From contig NZ_LODW01000054.1 of NCBI RefSeq assembly GCF_002914525.1, positions 1 through 64,000 of the forward strand: a DNA stretch of 64,000 nucleotides, written 5' to 3'. A program made the position numbers and the translations under genes. Below the pieces are notes generated by a model. It did not search any database. It saw nothing but the letters and a program-made list of their open reading frames with translations, and was not told the origin of the DNA. This document shows, piece after piece, positions 36,141-46,178 of this stretch (the stretch's first letter is position 1; each line of letters opens with the position of its first letter). This DNA comes from Rhizobium hidalgonense (lineage in GTDB: Bacteria; Pseudomonadota; Alphaproteobacteria; Rhizobiales; Rhizobiaceae).

Positions 36141-37754
36141 TTATTCCGCCGCGATCTTTCCCGCCAACTGCCGGTTCTTCATCAGCTTGTAGATTACGGA
36201 ATCCATTAGCGCCTGGAACGACGCGTCAATGATGTTCTCCGAAACGCCGACCGTCCACCAGCGCACGCCGTCGCTGTCGGTGGATTCGATCAGTACGCGC
36301 GTGATTGCCTCCGTGCCGCCATTGAGGATACGCACTTTGAAATCGGCGAGCACGAGATCGTCGATTTCATGCTGATACTTTCCGAAATCCTTGCGCAGCG
36401 CCAGATCGAGCGCGTTGACCGGGCCCTCGGCATCGGCAACCGACATCAGCGTCTGGCCGTCGATGGTGATCTTGACCACTGCTTCGGACACGATCTTCAC
36501 ACGGCCAAGACTATCGAAGCGGCGCTCGACCATCACCCGGAAGCCTTCGATGGTGAAGAATTCCGGGATAGTGCCGAGCGTGCGGTGCGCCAGCAATTCG
36601 AAGCTCGCATCGGCGCCCTCATAGGCATAGCCGATGGACTCGTGTTCCTTGACGATAGACATCAGCAGGTCGAGCTTCGGATCGTCCTTGGCGACGGTAA
36701 TGCCGCGTCGCTTCAGCGCATTGATGAAGTTCGCCTTGCCTCCTTGGTCTGACACCATGACCTTGCGGAAATTGCCGACGCTCTCAGGCGGCACGTGTTC
36801 ATAGGTGCGCGGGTCCTTGATCAGCGCCGAAGCATGGATGCCGGCCTTGGTGGCGAAGGCGGAAGCGCCGACATAGGGCAGCTGGTGATCGGGCGAGCGG
36901 TTGAGCAACTCGTCGAAGGCATGCGAGAGCCGGGTGAGGTTGAGCAGCCGCTCCTCGTCGATCGCCGTTTCGAAGCGTGTGTTGTAAGCGCTTTTCAGCG
37001 CCAACGTCGGGATCAGCGTCACCAGATTGGCGTTGCCGCAGCGCTCGCCGATGCCGTTCAGCGTGCCCTGGATCTGCCGGACGCCGGCTTCGACTGCGGC
37101 GAGTGAATTGGCGACCGCTTGGCCGGTGTCGTTATGGGCATGGATGCCGAGACAGCGGCCGGGAACACCTGAAGCGATCACCGCCTCGACGATCGCGCGC
37201 ACCTCCGGCGGCTGCGTGCCGCCATTGGTGTCGCAGAGCACGATCCAGTGGGCGCCGCTTTCATAGGCGGTTTTCGCGCAAGCCAGCGCATAGGCCGGAT
37301 TGGCCTTGAAACCGTCGAAGAAATGCTCGCAATCGACGATCGCCTCCTTGCCGGCGCCGACCGCCGCCTTGACGCTTTCGGCGATGCTTTCGAGGTTTTC
37401 TTCATTGGTGCAGCCGAGCGCCACCGCGACATGATAATCCCAGCTCTTGGCGACGAAACAGATGGCGTCGCTTTTCGCCTGCAGCAGCCCGGCAAGACCG
37501 GGGTCGTTGGAAACCGAAACGCCCGCCCGCTTCGTCATGCCGAAGGCGACGAAGCGGGCCTGGCTGGTACGCTTCTCGCTGAAAAAGGCGGTATCGGTCG
37601 GATTGGCGCCGGGATATCCGCCCTCGACGTAATCGATGCCGAATTCGTCGAGCATCGCGGCGATCGCAATCTTGTCCTCGACGGAAAAATCGATGCCGGG
37701 CGTCTGCTGCCCGTCCCGGAGCGTCGTGTCGAAGAGGTAGATGCGTTCTTTCAT
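36141..37754 (-). CDS. cimA: (R)-citramalate synthase
   Basis: 537 residues. The HMGL-like barrel shows the metal and substrate motifs DTTLRDGQQTPG near the N-terminus and HAHNDTGQAVAN (about 207), followed by the LeuA dimer-type regulatory domain in the last 130 residues. Length and motif choice (GIDF, SFELL) match the TIGR00977 citramalate synthase group rather than isopropylmalate synthase. It joins pyruvate and acetyl-CoA, an isoleucine route that avoids threonine. The C-terminal domain suggests feedback control by isoleucine. Confidence 0.92.
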   Translation of the reverse strand: MKERIYLFDTTLRDGQQTPGIDFSVEDKIAIAAMLDEFGIDYVEGGYPGANPTDTAFFSEKRTSQARFVAFGMTKRAGVSVSNDPGLAGLLQAKSDAICFVAKSWDYHVAVALGCTNEENLESIAESVKAAVGAGKEAIVDCEHFFDGFKANPAYALACAKTAYESGAHWIVLCDTNGGTQPPEVRAIVEAVIASGVPGRCLGIHAHNDTGQAVANSLAAVEAGVRQIQGTLNGIGERCGNANLVTLIPTLALKSAYNTRFETAIDEERLLNLTRLSHAFDELLNRSPDHQLPYVGASAFATKAGIHASALIKDPRTYEHVPPESVGNFRKVMVSDQGGKANFINALKRRGITVAKDDPKLDLLMSIVKEHESIGYAYEGADASFELLAHRTLGTIPEFFTIEGFRVMVERRFDSLGRVKIVSEAVVKITIDGQTLMSVADAEGPVNALDLALRKDFGKYQHEIDDLVLADFKVRILNGGTEAITRVLIESTDSDGVRWWTVGVSENIIDASFQALMDSVIYKLMKNRQLAGKIAAE

Positions 37755-37798
37755 GTCGTTTCCTCCCGGCGAGCGGGTGTTGTTGGAATGCGAATGCT

Positions 37799-37865
37799 GC
37801 CCCTCATCCGGCGCAGGACACGTCCCCTCTCCCCGCGCGCGGGGAGAGGGCTAGGGTGAGGGGCT
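37799..37865. repeat. Palindromic GC-rich intergenic repeat
   Basis: Outer arms gcccctcatccg and tgaggggc enclose an inner perfect stem cctctccccgc / gcggggagagg. It lies between cimA and the proline iminopeptidase gene, 12 nt before the stop of the latter. The build is like that of REP elements seen in many proteobacteria. Confidence 0.7.
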
Positions 37866-37877
37866 GTCCCCGAATTT

Positions 37878-39309
<1,432 letters not shown>

Positions 39310-39313
<4 letters not shown>

Positions 39314-39798
39314 AGGGTTTCTCCGGGGGGCCAGCTTTTCGTATCATGGTCGGGATGCTGATGATTGCTTGCAGCGATCGCATCTTCGCGGTCGGACGTG
39401 TCTGGCTCCGGTTCCAGCGGCAGGCAGTCGATCGCGTGAAACCAGGACATCTTGCGGCCTGTATTCGACTGCATCACCGGTTTGACTGCATCGGGATCAT
39501 CCAGCGAGCCGAGCGCGATGTTGATGAAATCCGTCTCCGGAATATCGTAAAACAGCGGCGTGCCGCAATCGCCGCAAAAGCCGCGCCGCACGAGATCGGA
39601 CGAGCGGAACCATTTGGGCTCCCCACGCGTCAGCTCGAAATCCTCAAGCTTGGCCGCAGCAAGCGGTAGGAAATAATTGCCGGCCGCCTTCTGGCACATG
39701 CGGCAATGGCAGATATGGGGATAGCCGAGTTCGCCGCGGGCGCGATAACGAACCGCGCCGCACTGGCATCCGCCGGTATGCCCTGCCGTTTTCGTCAT
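39310..39798 (-). CDS. GFA-family zinc protein, copy 2
   Basis: 162 residues. Same order of motifs: GGCQCGAVRY, HICHCRMCQK, RGFCGDCGTPLFYD, and the QHPDHDTKSWPP end. The middle differs most from its neighbours (ALGSLDDPDAVKPVMQSNTG, about 95-114), which may mark a different substrate. It overlaps both neighbours by 4 nt. Confidence 0.92.
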
Positions 39799-40271
39799 GC
39801 GCGATCCTCCGGTGGCCAGACTGGCGTATCGTGGTCGGGGTGCTGATAGGAAACCAGTTCGTGCAGGAACGAACCTGCCGTGAGATCCGCCTCGGTTCGC
39901 TCTGCGGGCAGCTCATGCAGGTGGTCGACGAAGCCGATCTTGCCTTCGACACCCCATTGGATGGTCGGCGGAAGCAACGACGGATCGTCGAATGCGCCCG
40001 CGGCAACCGCCATTCCATCCGGCGCCTCATAGGTCAGCGGCGTGCCGCAGTCACCGCAGAAACCGCGCTCGACGAAATTCGATGAGCGGAAGGACTTGCG
40101 CTGCCCCCTGGTCCATTCGAACTCCATCCCGCGCACGGAAACCAGCGGTGCATAATAGGCCCCGAACGCCTTCTGGCACATGCGGCAATGACAGATCGAC
40201 GAATCCGCCGGTGTCCCCCGCGCCCGAAACCGGATCGCCCCACATTGGCAGCCGCCGGTGTAGGTGGTCAT
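39795..40271 (-). CDS. GFA-family zinc protein, copy 3
   Basis: 158 residues from ATG 40271, which has GGAGGA 9 nt upstream; the open frame upstream runs into repeat sequence. Motifs: GGCQCGAIRF, SICHCRMCQK, RGFCGDCGTPLTYE and the QHPDHDTPVWPP end. First gene of the four-gene unit, so the promoter should lie upstream, in or near the inverted repeat at 40311-40460. Confidence 0.92.
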   Translation of the reverse strand: MTTYTGGCQCGAIRFRARGTPADSSICHCRMCQKAFGAYYAPLVSVRGMEFEWTRGQRKSFRSSNFVERGFCGDCGTPLTYEAPDGMAVAAGAFDDPSLLPPTIQWGVEGKIGFVDHLHELPAERTEADLTAGSFLHELVSYQHPDHDTPVWPPEDRA

Positions 40272-40310
40272 GGCAGATTCCTCCACCGGGATTCCAGGCT
40301 GGGCGCCAAG

Positions 40311-40460
40311 ACCCCTCCCAACCCTCCCCACAAGGGGGAGGGCTCTCTCGTGGCGCCGCCTTCATTTCCGCTTGGAATACTTGCAATTGCGGTGAAGTCG
40401 CTTCGGAGCAGTGCCGCACCGTAGCCCCTCCCCCTTGTGGGGAGGGGTTGGGGAGGGGTT
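40311..40460. repeat. Large inverted repeat between cysS and the GFA operon
   Basis: Arms of about 34-38 nt (40311-40344 and 40423-40460) are near-exact inverse copies built from acccctccc, ccccacaag and gggggagg blocks. They enclose about 78 nt. Each arm also holds its own internal palindrome around caag / cttg. This fills most of the 208-nt gap between the two genes. Confidence 0.75.
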
Positions 40461-40479
40461 TTGACCCAACACACCACTC

Positions 40480-41871
40480 TCACCGCTTGACCTCCCACGT
40501 CGTCACCCGCTCGCCGGTTGCGGCATCCTTGCCGTCCTTCAGCTGAATGCCCTTTGCCGTCAGCTCGTCGCGAATCTTGTCGGCTTCGGCGAAGTTCTTC
40601 GCCTTCAGCATTTCAAGACGCATTGCGACCAGCGCATCGACCGCCGCTGCGAGAGCGTCGTCGATTTCGGCCTTCTTCGGCAGCAGGCCGAGGAGGGCAG
40701 CCGTTGCGGCAAAGGTGGCGCCCGCCGCGGCATCCGTGTGGGCGGCCTGTGCCAGCGCATGCAATGCCTGCACCGCCGCAACCGTGTTGAGGTCGTCCGC
40801 CAGCGCGTTCAGCACGCTGTCGTCGGGCTTTGCATCGCCGGCTTCCGTCGCCGGCCATTTGGCGAGCAGGCGTTCGGCCTCTTCCAGCCGCTTGATCGAG
40901 AAATCGATCGGCTCGCGATAATGCGTCATCAGCATGGCAAGGCGCAGCACTTCGCCCGGCCATTTGCGGCCGCCGAAAATCTGTGTGTGCAGCAGATCGT
41001 GGATGGTGACGAAATTGCCCTCGGATTTCGACATCTTGCGGCCTTCGACCTGTACGAAGCCGTTATGCATCCAGACGTTTGCCATCACCTCGGTGCCGTG
41101 GGCGCAGCGCGACTGGGCGATCTCGTTTTCGTGGTGCGGGAAGATCAGGTCAAGCCCGCCGCCGTGAATGTCGAAGACATCGCCGAGATAACGCCGGCTC
41201 ATCGCCGAGCACTCGATATGCCAGCCCGGCCGGCCGCGGCCCCAAGGGCTCTCCCAGCCGGGTTCGTTGTGGCTCGACAGTTTCCAGAGCACGAAATCGC
41301 CCGGGTTCTTCTTGTGCACATCGACGGCGACGCGGGCGCCGGCCTGCTGCTCGTCGAGCGGGCGTTTCGAAAGCTGGCCGTAATCCGCCATGGATTTGGT
41401 GTCGAACAGCACTTCGCCGGCTGCGACATAGGCATGACCGTTGCCGATCAGCTTGTCGATGATCTCGGTCATCTCGGCGATATTGTCGGTGGCGCGCGGC
41501 TCGACATTCGGCTCCAGGCAGCCGAGCTCGGCGACATCGGCGTGAAACTGCGTCTCGGTCTTTTCGGTGACGGCGCGGATCGCATCGTTGAGCGGCAGGC
41601 CCGGATGATCTCTCAGCGCCCGCGCATTGATCTTGTCGTCGACGTCGGTGATGTTGCGGGCATAGGTGACATGATCTTGGCCATAGATATGGCGCAGCAG
41701 CCGGAACAGCACGTCGAAGATGATGACCGGCCGGGCATTGCCGATATGGGCGAAATCATAGACGGTCGGGCCGCAGACATACATGCGGACATTGTCGGCA
41801 TCGATCGGCGAAAACACCGATTTCTCCCGCGTCAGCGTGTTGTACAGCTTCAGTTCCGGCGTCGCGTCCAT
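40480..41871 (-). CDS. cysS: Cysteinyl-tRNA synthetase
   Basis: 463 residues, class I synthetase. Catalytic motifs are the HIGH variant FAHIGNARP (about 36-44) and KMSKSEGN (about 278); zinc ligands include the cysteine of [10 protein letters not shown] and the HxxxE region near LIFPHHENE. It charges tRNA-Cys with cysteine. The C-terminal anticodon-binding helix bundle is alanine-rich. Stands alone between the GFA operon and the GH25 gene. Confidence 0.97.
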   Translation of the reverse strand: MDATPELKLYNTLTREKSVFSPIDADNVRMYVCGPTVYDFAHIGNARPVIIFDVLFRLLRHIYGQDHVTYARNITDVDDKINARALRDHPGLPLNDAIRAVTEKTETQFHADVAELGCLEPNVEPRATDNIAEMTEIIDKLIGNGHAYVAAGEVLFDTKSMADYGQLSKRPLDEQQAGARVAVDVHKKNPGDFVLWKLSSHNEPGWESPWGRGRPGWHIECSAMSRRYLGDVFDIHGGGLDLIFPHHENEIAQSRCAHGTEVMANVWMHNGFVQVEGRKMSKSEGNFVTIHDLLHTQIFGGRKWPGEVLRLAMLMTHYREPIDFSIKRLEEAERLLAKWPATEAGDAKPDDSVLNALADDLNTVAAVQALHALAQAAHTDAAAGATFAATAALLGLLPKKAEIDDALAAAVDALVAMRLEMLKAKNFAEADKIRDELTAKGIQLKDGKDAATGERVTTWEVKR

Positions 41872-42157
41872 TCCATTCTCCCAAATGCACGATCAGACAA
41901 ATATCGCGACCGGCGGGCCGGGGCGTTTCGCATCTTGACTATTTGGGAGACGAAAACGGCCGGGCCAGCGCTGGCGCTAGCGAATAATCTTCCGGCAGAC
42001 AATGCAGGTAACCGTTTTCATGGCGCGATTTATGGCGTGGGAATGGCATTTGGTCAAGAGGGGCGAGGAACGATCCGGCGGTACGGTTCGGCCGCCATTT
42101 TCGCGGCACAAATCGCGAATAGCCAAGTAGGAGGCTATTGAAAATAGGGGGAAATGC

Positions 42158-42907
42158 GTGAGAAGACTGGGCCGATGGACGATTGGAGCGACTGTAATTC
42201 TGGCAGTCGCATCCGCCGCATATTTCGCATACGATTTCGGCATGCTTCGCTTCAACAATCCATCCTTGAGCCGCTATCCGATCCAAGGCATTGATGTCAG
42301 CCATCACCAGGGCGATATCGACTGGAAGACAGTTGCCTCGCAACCGAATGTTCGCTTCGCGATGATGAAGGCGACCGAAGGCGGCGATCACCGAGATTCC
42401 AAGTTTGCTGACAACTGGCAGCGCGCCGGCGATGCTGGACTGGTCAGGGGCGCCTATCATTTCTTCACCTTCTGCCGCGCTGGCAGGGATCAGGCGCAGA
42501 ATGTCCTGGCGACCGTGCCGAAGCTGCCGGGAACCCTGCCCATCACAGTCGACCTGGAATTTGTCGGCAATTGCAACAAGGTGCCGACGCTCGAGGAAAT
42601 GGCGACTGAGGTGAACGCCTTTTTCACCGAGTTGAAAGGCACCTTTCCGGAAAAGCCGATTTTCTACGTCACTCGGGAGTTCTACGATCAGTATCTGAAA
42701 GGCAATGAAGCCCGCTTCCCCGAGCATTACCTCTGGCTGCGAAGCGTGTTCCAGGAACCGGCGCAGGAAGGATGCAGTCATTGGTCGATCTGGCAATTTG
42801 CCGACAACGGCACTGTCGACGGCATTCAGGGAGCGGTGGACCTCAATGCGCTATGCCCGTCGGAAACGGGCTTGACGCGTCTCTTCCCGGCCGTTGCGGC
42901 GAGGTGA
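42158..42907 (+). CDS. GH25 muramidase (lysozyme)
   Basis: 249 residues with a GTG start at 42158 (AGGGGGAA just upstream). One N-terminal membrane segment (about 7-26) acts as anchor or signal. The GH25 barrel follows: GIDVSHHQGDIDW, the catalytic DLEFVGNC (acidic DxE pair), RGAYHFF and SIWQFADNG. It cleaves the MurNAc-GlcNAc bond in peptidoglycan. Three cysteines suggest a periplasmic disulfide. Divergent from cysS. Confidence 0.93.
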   Translation: MRRLGRWTIGATVILAVASAAYFAYDFGMLRFNNPSLSRYPIQGIDVSHHQGDIDWKTVASQPNVRFAMMKATEGGDHRDSKFADNWQRAGDAGLVRGAYHFFTFCRAGRDQAQNVLATVPKLPGTLPITVDLEFVGNCNKVPTLEEMATEVNAFFTELKGTFPEKPIFYVTREFYDQYLKGNEARFPEHYLWLRSVFQEPAQEGCSHWSIWQFADNGTVDGIQGAVDLNALCPSETGLTRLFPAVAAR

Positions 42908-42917
42908 GACGTCCGGC

Positions 42918-43658
42918 CTATTCCGGCAGGCGGTAATCGACGAGCTTGTTTTCCCGCACGATGAACAGCTTGCCCGTCTCGGTCACGCCGGGGCCCAGCA
43001 GCGGCAGGATCGCCTTGGCGACCTCGGAAGGATGCGGCAGCGTCTGCGGATCTTCGCCGGGCACGGCCTGCGCCCGCATCGCCGTGCGGGTCGCGCCGGG
43101 ATCGACGCTGGTGATGCGCAATGGCGTTGACTGGCTCTCGCCGGCCCAGGTGCGCGCCAGCGCCTCGACGGCGGCCTTGGAAGCGGAATAGGCGCCCCAG
43201 AAGGGACGGCACTTGTGCGCAGCCCCGGAGGACAGGATGACGGCGCGACCAGCATCCGAGCGGGCAAGCAGCGGATCGACCGAGCGGATCAGCCGCCAGG
43301 TCGCGGTGACGTTGATGGTCATGACCTTTTCGAACACCTTCGCCTCGATATGGCCGATCGGCGAAATGACGCCGAGCACGCCGGCATTGGCGACGAGGAT
43401 GTCGAGCTTGCCCCAGCGTTCGAAGATCGAGCCGCCGAGGGCGTCGATCGCGCTCATGTCGGCCAGGTCAAAGGGCACCAGCGTCGCCGTGCCGCCGACC
43501 GCCTTGATCGCGTCGTCGAGATCCTCGAGCCCGCCGACCGTGCGGGCGCAGGCGATCACATGGGCGCCGGCTTTCGCAAGCTCAAGCGCCGTGAAATAGC
43601 CAATGCCGCGCGATGCGCCGGTAACGAGCGCGATCTTGCCCTCAAGATTGATGTTCAT
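42918..43658 (-). CDS. Short-chain dehydrogenase/reductase
   Basis: 246 residues. Classical SDR: cofactor motif TGASRGIGYF, NAGV block, catalytic serine in VILSSGAAH, and YSASKAAVEA with the Tyr-x3-Lys pair. NADPH is likely because of the arginine in the cofactor turn. Substrate unknown. It follows purF by 76 nt on the same strand and could be read with it. Confidence 0.92.
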   Translation of the reverse strand: MNINLEGKIALVTGASRGIGYFTALELAKAGAHVIACARTVGGLEDLDDAIKAVGGTATLVPFDLADMSAIDALGGSIFERWGKLDILVANAGVLGVISPIGHIEAKVFEKVMTINVTATWRLIRSVDPLLARSDAGRAVILSSGAAHKCRPFWGAYSASKAAVEALARTWAGESQSTPLRITSVDPGATRTAMRAQAVPGEDPQTLPHPSEVAKAILPLLGPGVTETGKLFIVRENKLVDYRLPE

Positions 43659-43734
43659 CTGCTCCGGTTCCGGATTTGCTTGCGAAGGCGAGGGGCGTCA
43701 TAGCCCCTCGGGAGGAAGTTAAAGCAGCGGCGGC

Positions 43735-45225
43735 TCAGCCGTTGCTGGCAAGCATCGAAAGCTTGTTGCCCATCGACTCGCCGTTCTTGTCGAGCAGGCG
43801 GGTCGGATAGTCACCGGTGAAGTAATGGTCGGTGAACTGCGGACGGGCGGGATTGCGGTCCTCGCCGCCGACGGCGCGGTAGAGCCCGTTGATCGACAGG
43901 AAGGCAAGCGAATCCGCGCCGATATATTTGGCCATGGCTTCGACATCGGCATACTGGTTGGCCAAGAGCTTTTCGGCATCGGGCGTGTCGATGCCGTAAA
44001 AGTCGGGGAAGAAGATCATCGGGCTGGCAACGCGCAGATGGACTTCGCGCGCGCCGGCCTCACGGATCATCTGCACGATCTTCAGAGACGTCGTGCCGCG
44101 CACGATGGAATCATCGACCAGCACCACACGCTTGCCTTCGATCATCGCCCGGTTTGCCGAATGCTTCAGCTTCACGCCGAAGGCGCGGATCTGCTGCGTC
44201 GGCTCGATGAAGGTTCGGCCGACATAGTGGTTGCGGATGATGCCGTATTCGAAGGGAATGCCGCTTTCCTGTGCGTAGCCGAGAGCCGCCGGCGTGCCGC
44301 CATCCGGCACCGGCACGACCACGTCGGCATCGACGGGCGATTCCTTGGCGAGGTTCATGCCCATATTCTTGCGGGTCGTATAGACGTTGCGGCCGCCGAC
44401 GACCGAGTCCGGCCGGGCGAAATAGACATATTCGAACAGGCAGAGGCGCTCCGGCTGCTGTTTGCCGGGCTTGCGCGCATCGATGCTGATCGAGCCGTCA
44501 GGCTGGATTTCGCAGATGACGACTTCGCCGTTTTCGACATCGCGGACGAACTTGGCGCCGATGATGTCGAGCGCGCAGGTTTCCGAGCAGAAGATCGGCT
44601 TGCCGTCGAGTTCGCCCATGACAAGCGGGCGGATGCCGGTGGGGTCGCGCGCCGCAATCAGCTTGGTGCGCGTCATGGCGAGCATCGAATAGCCGCCTTC
44701 CATCTGGCGGATGGCATCGATGAAGCGGTCGGATGTGGAAGCGTGGCGGGAGCGGGCGATGAGGTGGAGGACGACTTCGGTATCCGAGGTCGACTGACAG
44801 ATGGCGCCGGTCGCGATGATCTGGCGGCGCAGCGTCAGGCCGTTGGTGAAATTGCCGTTATGGGCAATGGCGATGCCGCCTTCCTCAAGTTCGGCAAAGA
44901 GCGGCTGGACGTTGCGCATGGCCACTTCGCCTGTTGTCGAGTAGCGCGTATGACCGATCGACATACTGCCGGGCAGCCGGGCGAGCGTCATCGGATTGGT
45001 ATAGTGATCGCCGACGAGGCCCATATGGCGCTCCTGGTAGAAGCGCTTGCCGTCGAAGGAGACGATGCCCGCCGCTTCCTGTCCGCGATGCTGAAGCGCA
45101 TGCAGACCGAGAGCTGTGAGTGTCGCGGCATCCGGATGCCCCAAGATTCCGAAAACCCCGCACTCTTCATGCAGCGTATCTCCGTCGAGCGGATCGTCGG
45201 TCGGGAAGGAATGGGACTGGTTCAT
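43735..45225 (-). CDS. purF: Amidophosphoribosyltransferase
   Basis: 496 residues. The glutaminase domain begins after a short propeptide: the catalytic cysteine is in HEECGVFGILG (about residue 22). The PRPP site VVLVDDSIVRGTTS (about 370) marks the phosphoribosyltransferase half. It makes phosphoribosylamine, the first step of purine synthesis. cvpA lies upstream in the same orientation, as in other proteobacteria. Confidence 0.97.
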   Translation of the reverse strand: MNQSHSFPTDDPLDGDTLHEECGVFGILGHPDAATLTALGLHALQHRGQEAAGIVSFDGKRFYQERHMGLVGDHYTNPMTLARLPGSMSIGHTRYSTTGEVAMRNVQPLFAELEEGGIAIAHNGNFTNGLTLRRQIIATGAICQSTSDTEVVLHLIARSRHASTSDRFIDAIRQMEGGYSMLAMTRTKLIAARDPTGIRPLVMGELDGKPIFCSETCALDIIGAKFVRDVENGEVVICEIQPDGSISIDARKPGKQQPERLCLFEYVYFARPDSVVGGRNVYTTRKNMGMNLAKESPVDADVVVPVPDGGTPAALGYAQESGIPFEYGIIRNHYVGRTFIEPTQQIRAFGVKLKHSANRAMIEGKRVVLVDDSIVRGTTSLKIVQMIREAGAREVHLRVASPMIFFPDFYGIDTPDAEKLLANQYADVEAMAKYIGADSLAFLSINGLYRAVGGEDRNPARPQFTDHYFTGDYPTRLLDKNGESMGNKLSMLASNG

Positions 45226-45310
45226 TTCTGCGGGCCTCTGCTCTCACAAGAATGGATCGGCATTTCCAGAAATAGCTAAGCCCGGCGGAGCTGAACGCCC
45301 AGCCGGACCC

Positions 45311-45416
45311 CACTGCATAATTCCTTAAATCGGAATCGATTTAAGGATAAAATTATGCAGAATTCAAAGTGCTACCGTCCTTTGCGCGTCTGAAAGACGC
45401 GCGGCGCTGTAGTTCA
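45311..45416. repeat. Two-palindrome rhizobial mosaic element between cvpA and purF
   Basis: The first palindrome pairs ctgcataattccttaaatcg with a right arm that has a 4-nt insertion (45313-45360). The second pairs gctac with gtag and has an inner perfect stem gcgcgtct / agacgcgc with a gaa loop (45384-45402). The whole is about 106 nt, near the size I recall for RIME1 elements of Rhizobium. Confidence 0.75.
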
Positions 45417-45470
45417 TGCTCCGCTCAAATGGCAATTGCCGGAAGGCGGGTCAAGCTCTTGAACACTGTG

Positions 45471-46088
45471 TCAATTCGCCGGCTGCTGTGCAGGCGCTGT
45501 CGGTGCGTCTTCCGCCGGCGCCTGGTCGCCCGTCGGCGGATTGGTGCCTTCAGCGCCCTGTGCCGGCGGCTGAAGCTTATCACGGATGCTCGCCGGTATC
45601 ATCTGGGCAAATTGTTCCGGCAGAGCCGATTTCAGCTTCACGACCATCGAGTCCAGGAAGGGCTTCGACTTCGCTTCGTTGACCCAGGTCGGGCGGTGGT
45701 CGGCATCGACCAGCCAGTTCCAGAAGGCGACGGCGACGACCAGCAGCAGCACGCCGCGTGCGGCCCCGAACAGGAAGCCGAGCGTGCGGTCGAGCGCGCC
45801 GACGCGGCTATCGATGATGAAATCGGCAATCTTCATGGTGATGAAGGAGATGACGATGAGCGCGATCAGGAAGACGACCGCTGCCGAACCTATGATCGCG
45901 ATGCGGTCGTCATCGGTGTATTTCTTCGCATAGGGCAGCAGGTACGGATAGAGGTAATAGGCCGCCGCTGCCGAACCGCCCCAGCTTGCGATCGAGAGGA
46001 TCTCACGGGAGAAGCCGCGGACCATCGCCAGCACGGCGGAGAAGAGCACGACGCCGATGACAATACCGTCGAAAATCGTAATGGGCAT
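45471..46088 (-). CDS. cvpA: CvpA-family membrane protein
   Basis: 205 residues. Four hydrophobic segments in the first 135 residues match the CvpA family (FDGIVIGVVLFSAVLAMVRG opening and the RGVLLLVVAVAFWNWL helix). The C-terminal tail is rich in Pro, Ala and Gln and probably disordered. CvpA proteins are linked to colicin V production and envelope stress; function is not settled. Between radA and purF as usual. Confidence 0.9.
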   Translation of the reverse strand: MPITIFDGIVIGVVLFSAVLAMVRGFSREILSIASWGGSAAAAYYLYPYLLPYAKKYTDDDRIAIIGSAAVVFLIALIVISFITMKIADFIIDSRVGALDRTLGFLFGAARGVLLLVVAVAFWNWLVDADHRPTWVNEAKSKPFLDSMVVKLKSALPEQFAQMIPASIRDKLQPPAQGAEGTNPPTGDQAPAEDAPTAPAQQPAN

Positions 46089-46178
46089 GTAATTTCAACT
46101 CCAGGACTGCCGCTTGGCGGCCGTGTCGTGCCTTATCGTGTGCCTCCTATATCATCACCAATCTTGGCAATGAAAGGA

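Noticed and set aside
40738..42141. 467-residue frame antisense to cysS
   Set aside because: Shadow of cysS; composition is typical of reverse-strand GC-rich code.
43825..45279. 484-residue open frame antisense to purF
   Set aside because: Shadow of purF, whose catalytic and PRPP motifs are complete on the other strand.
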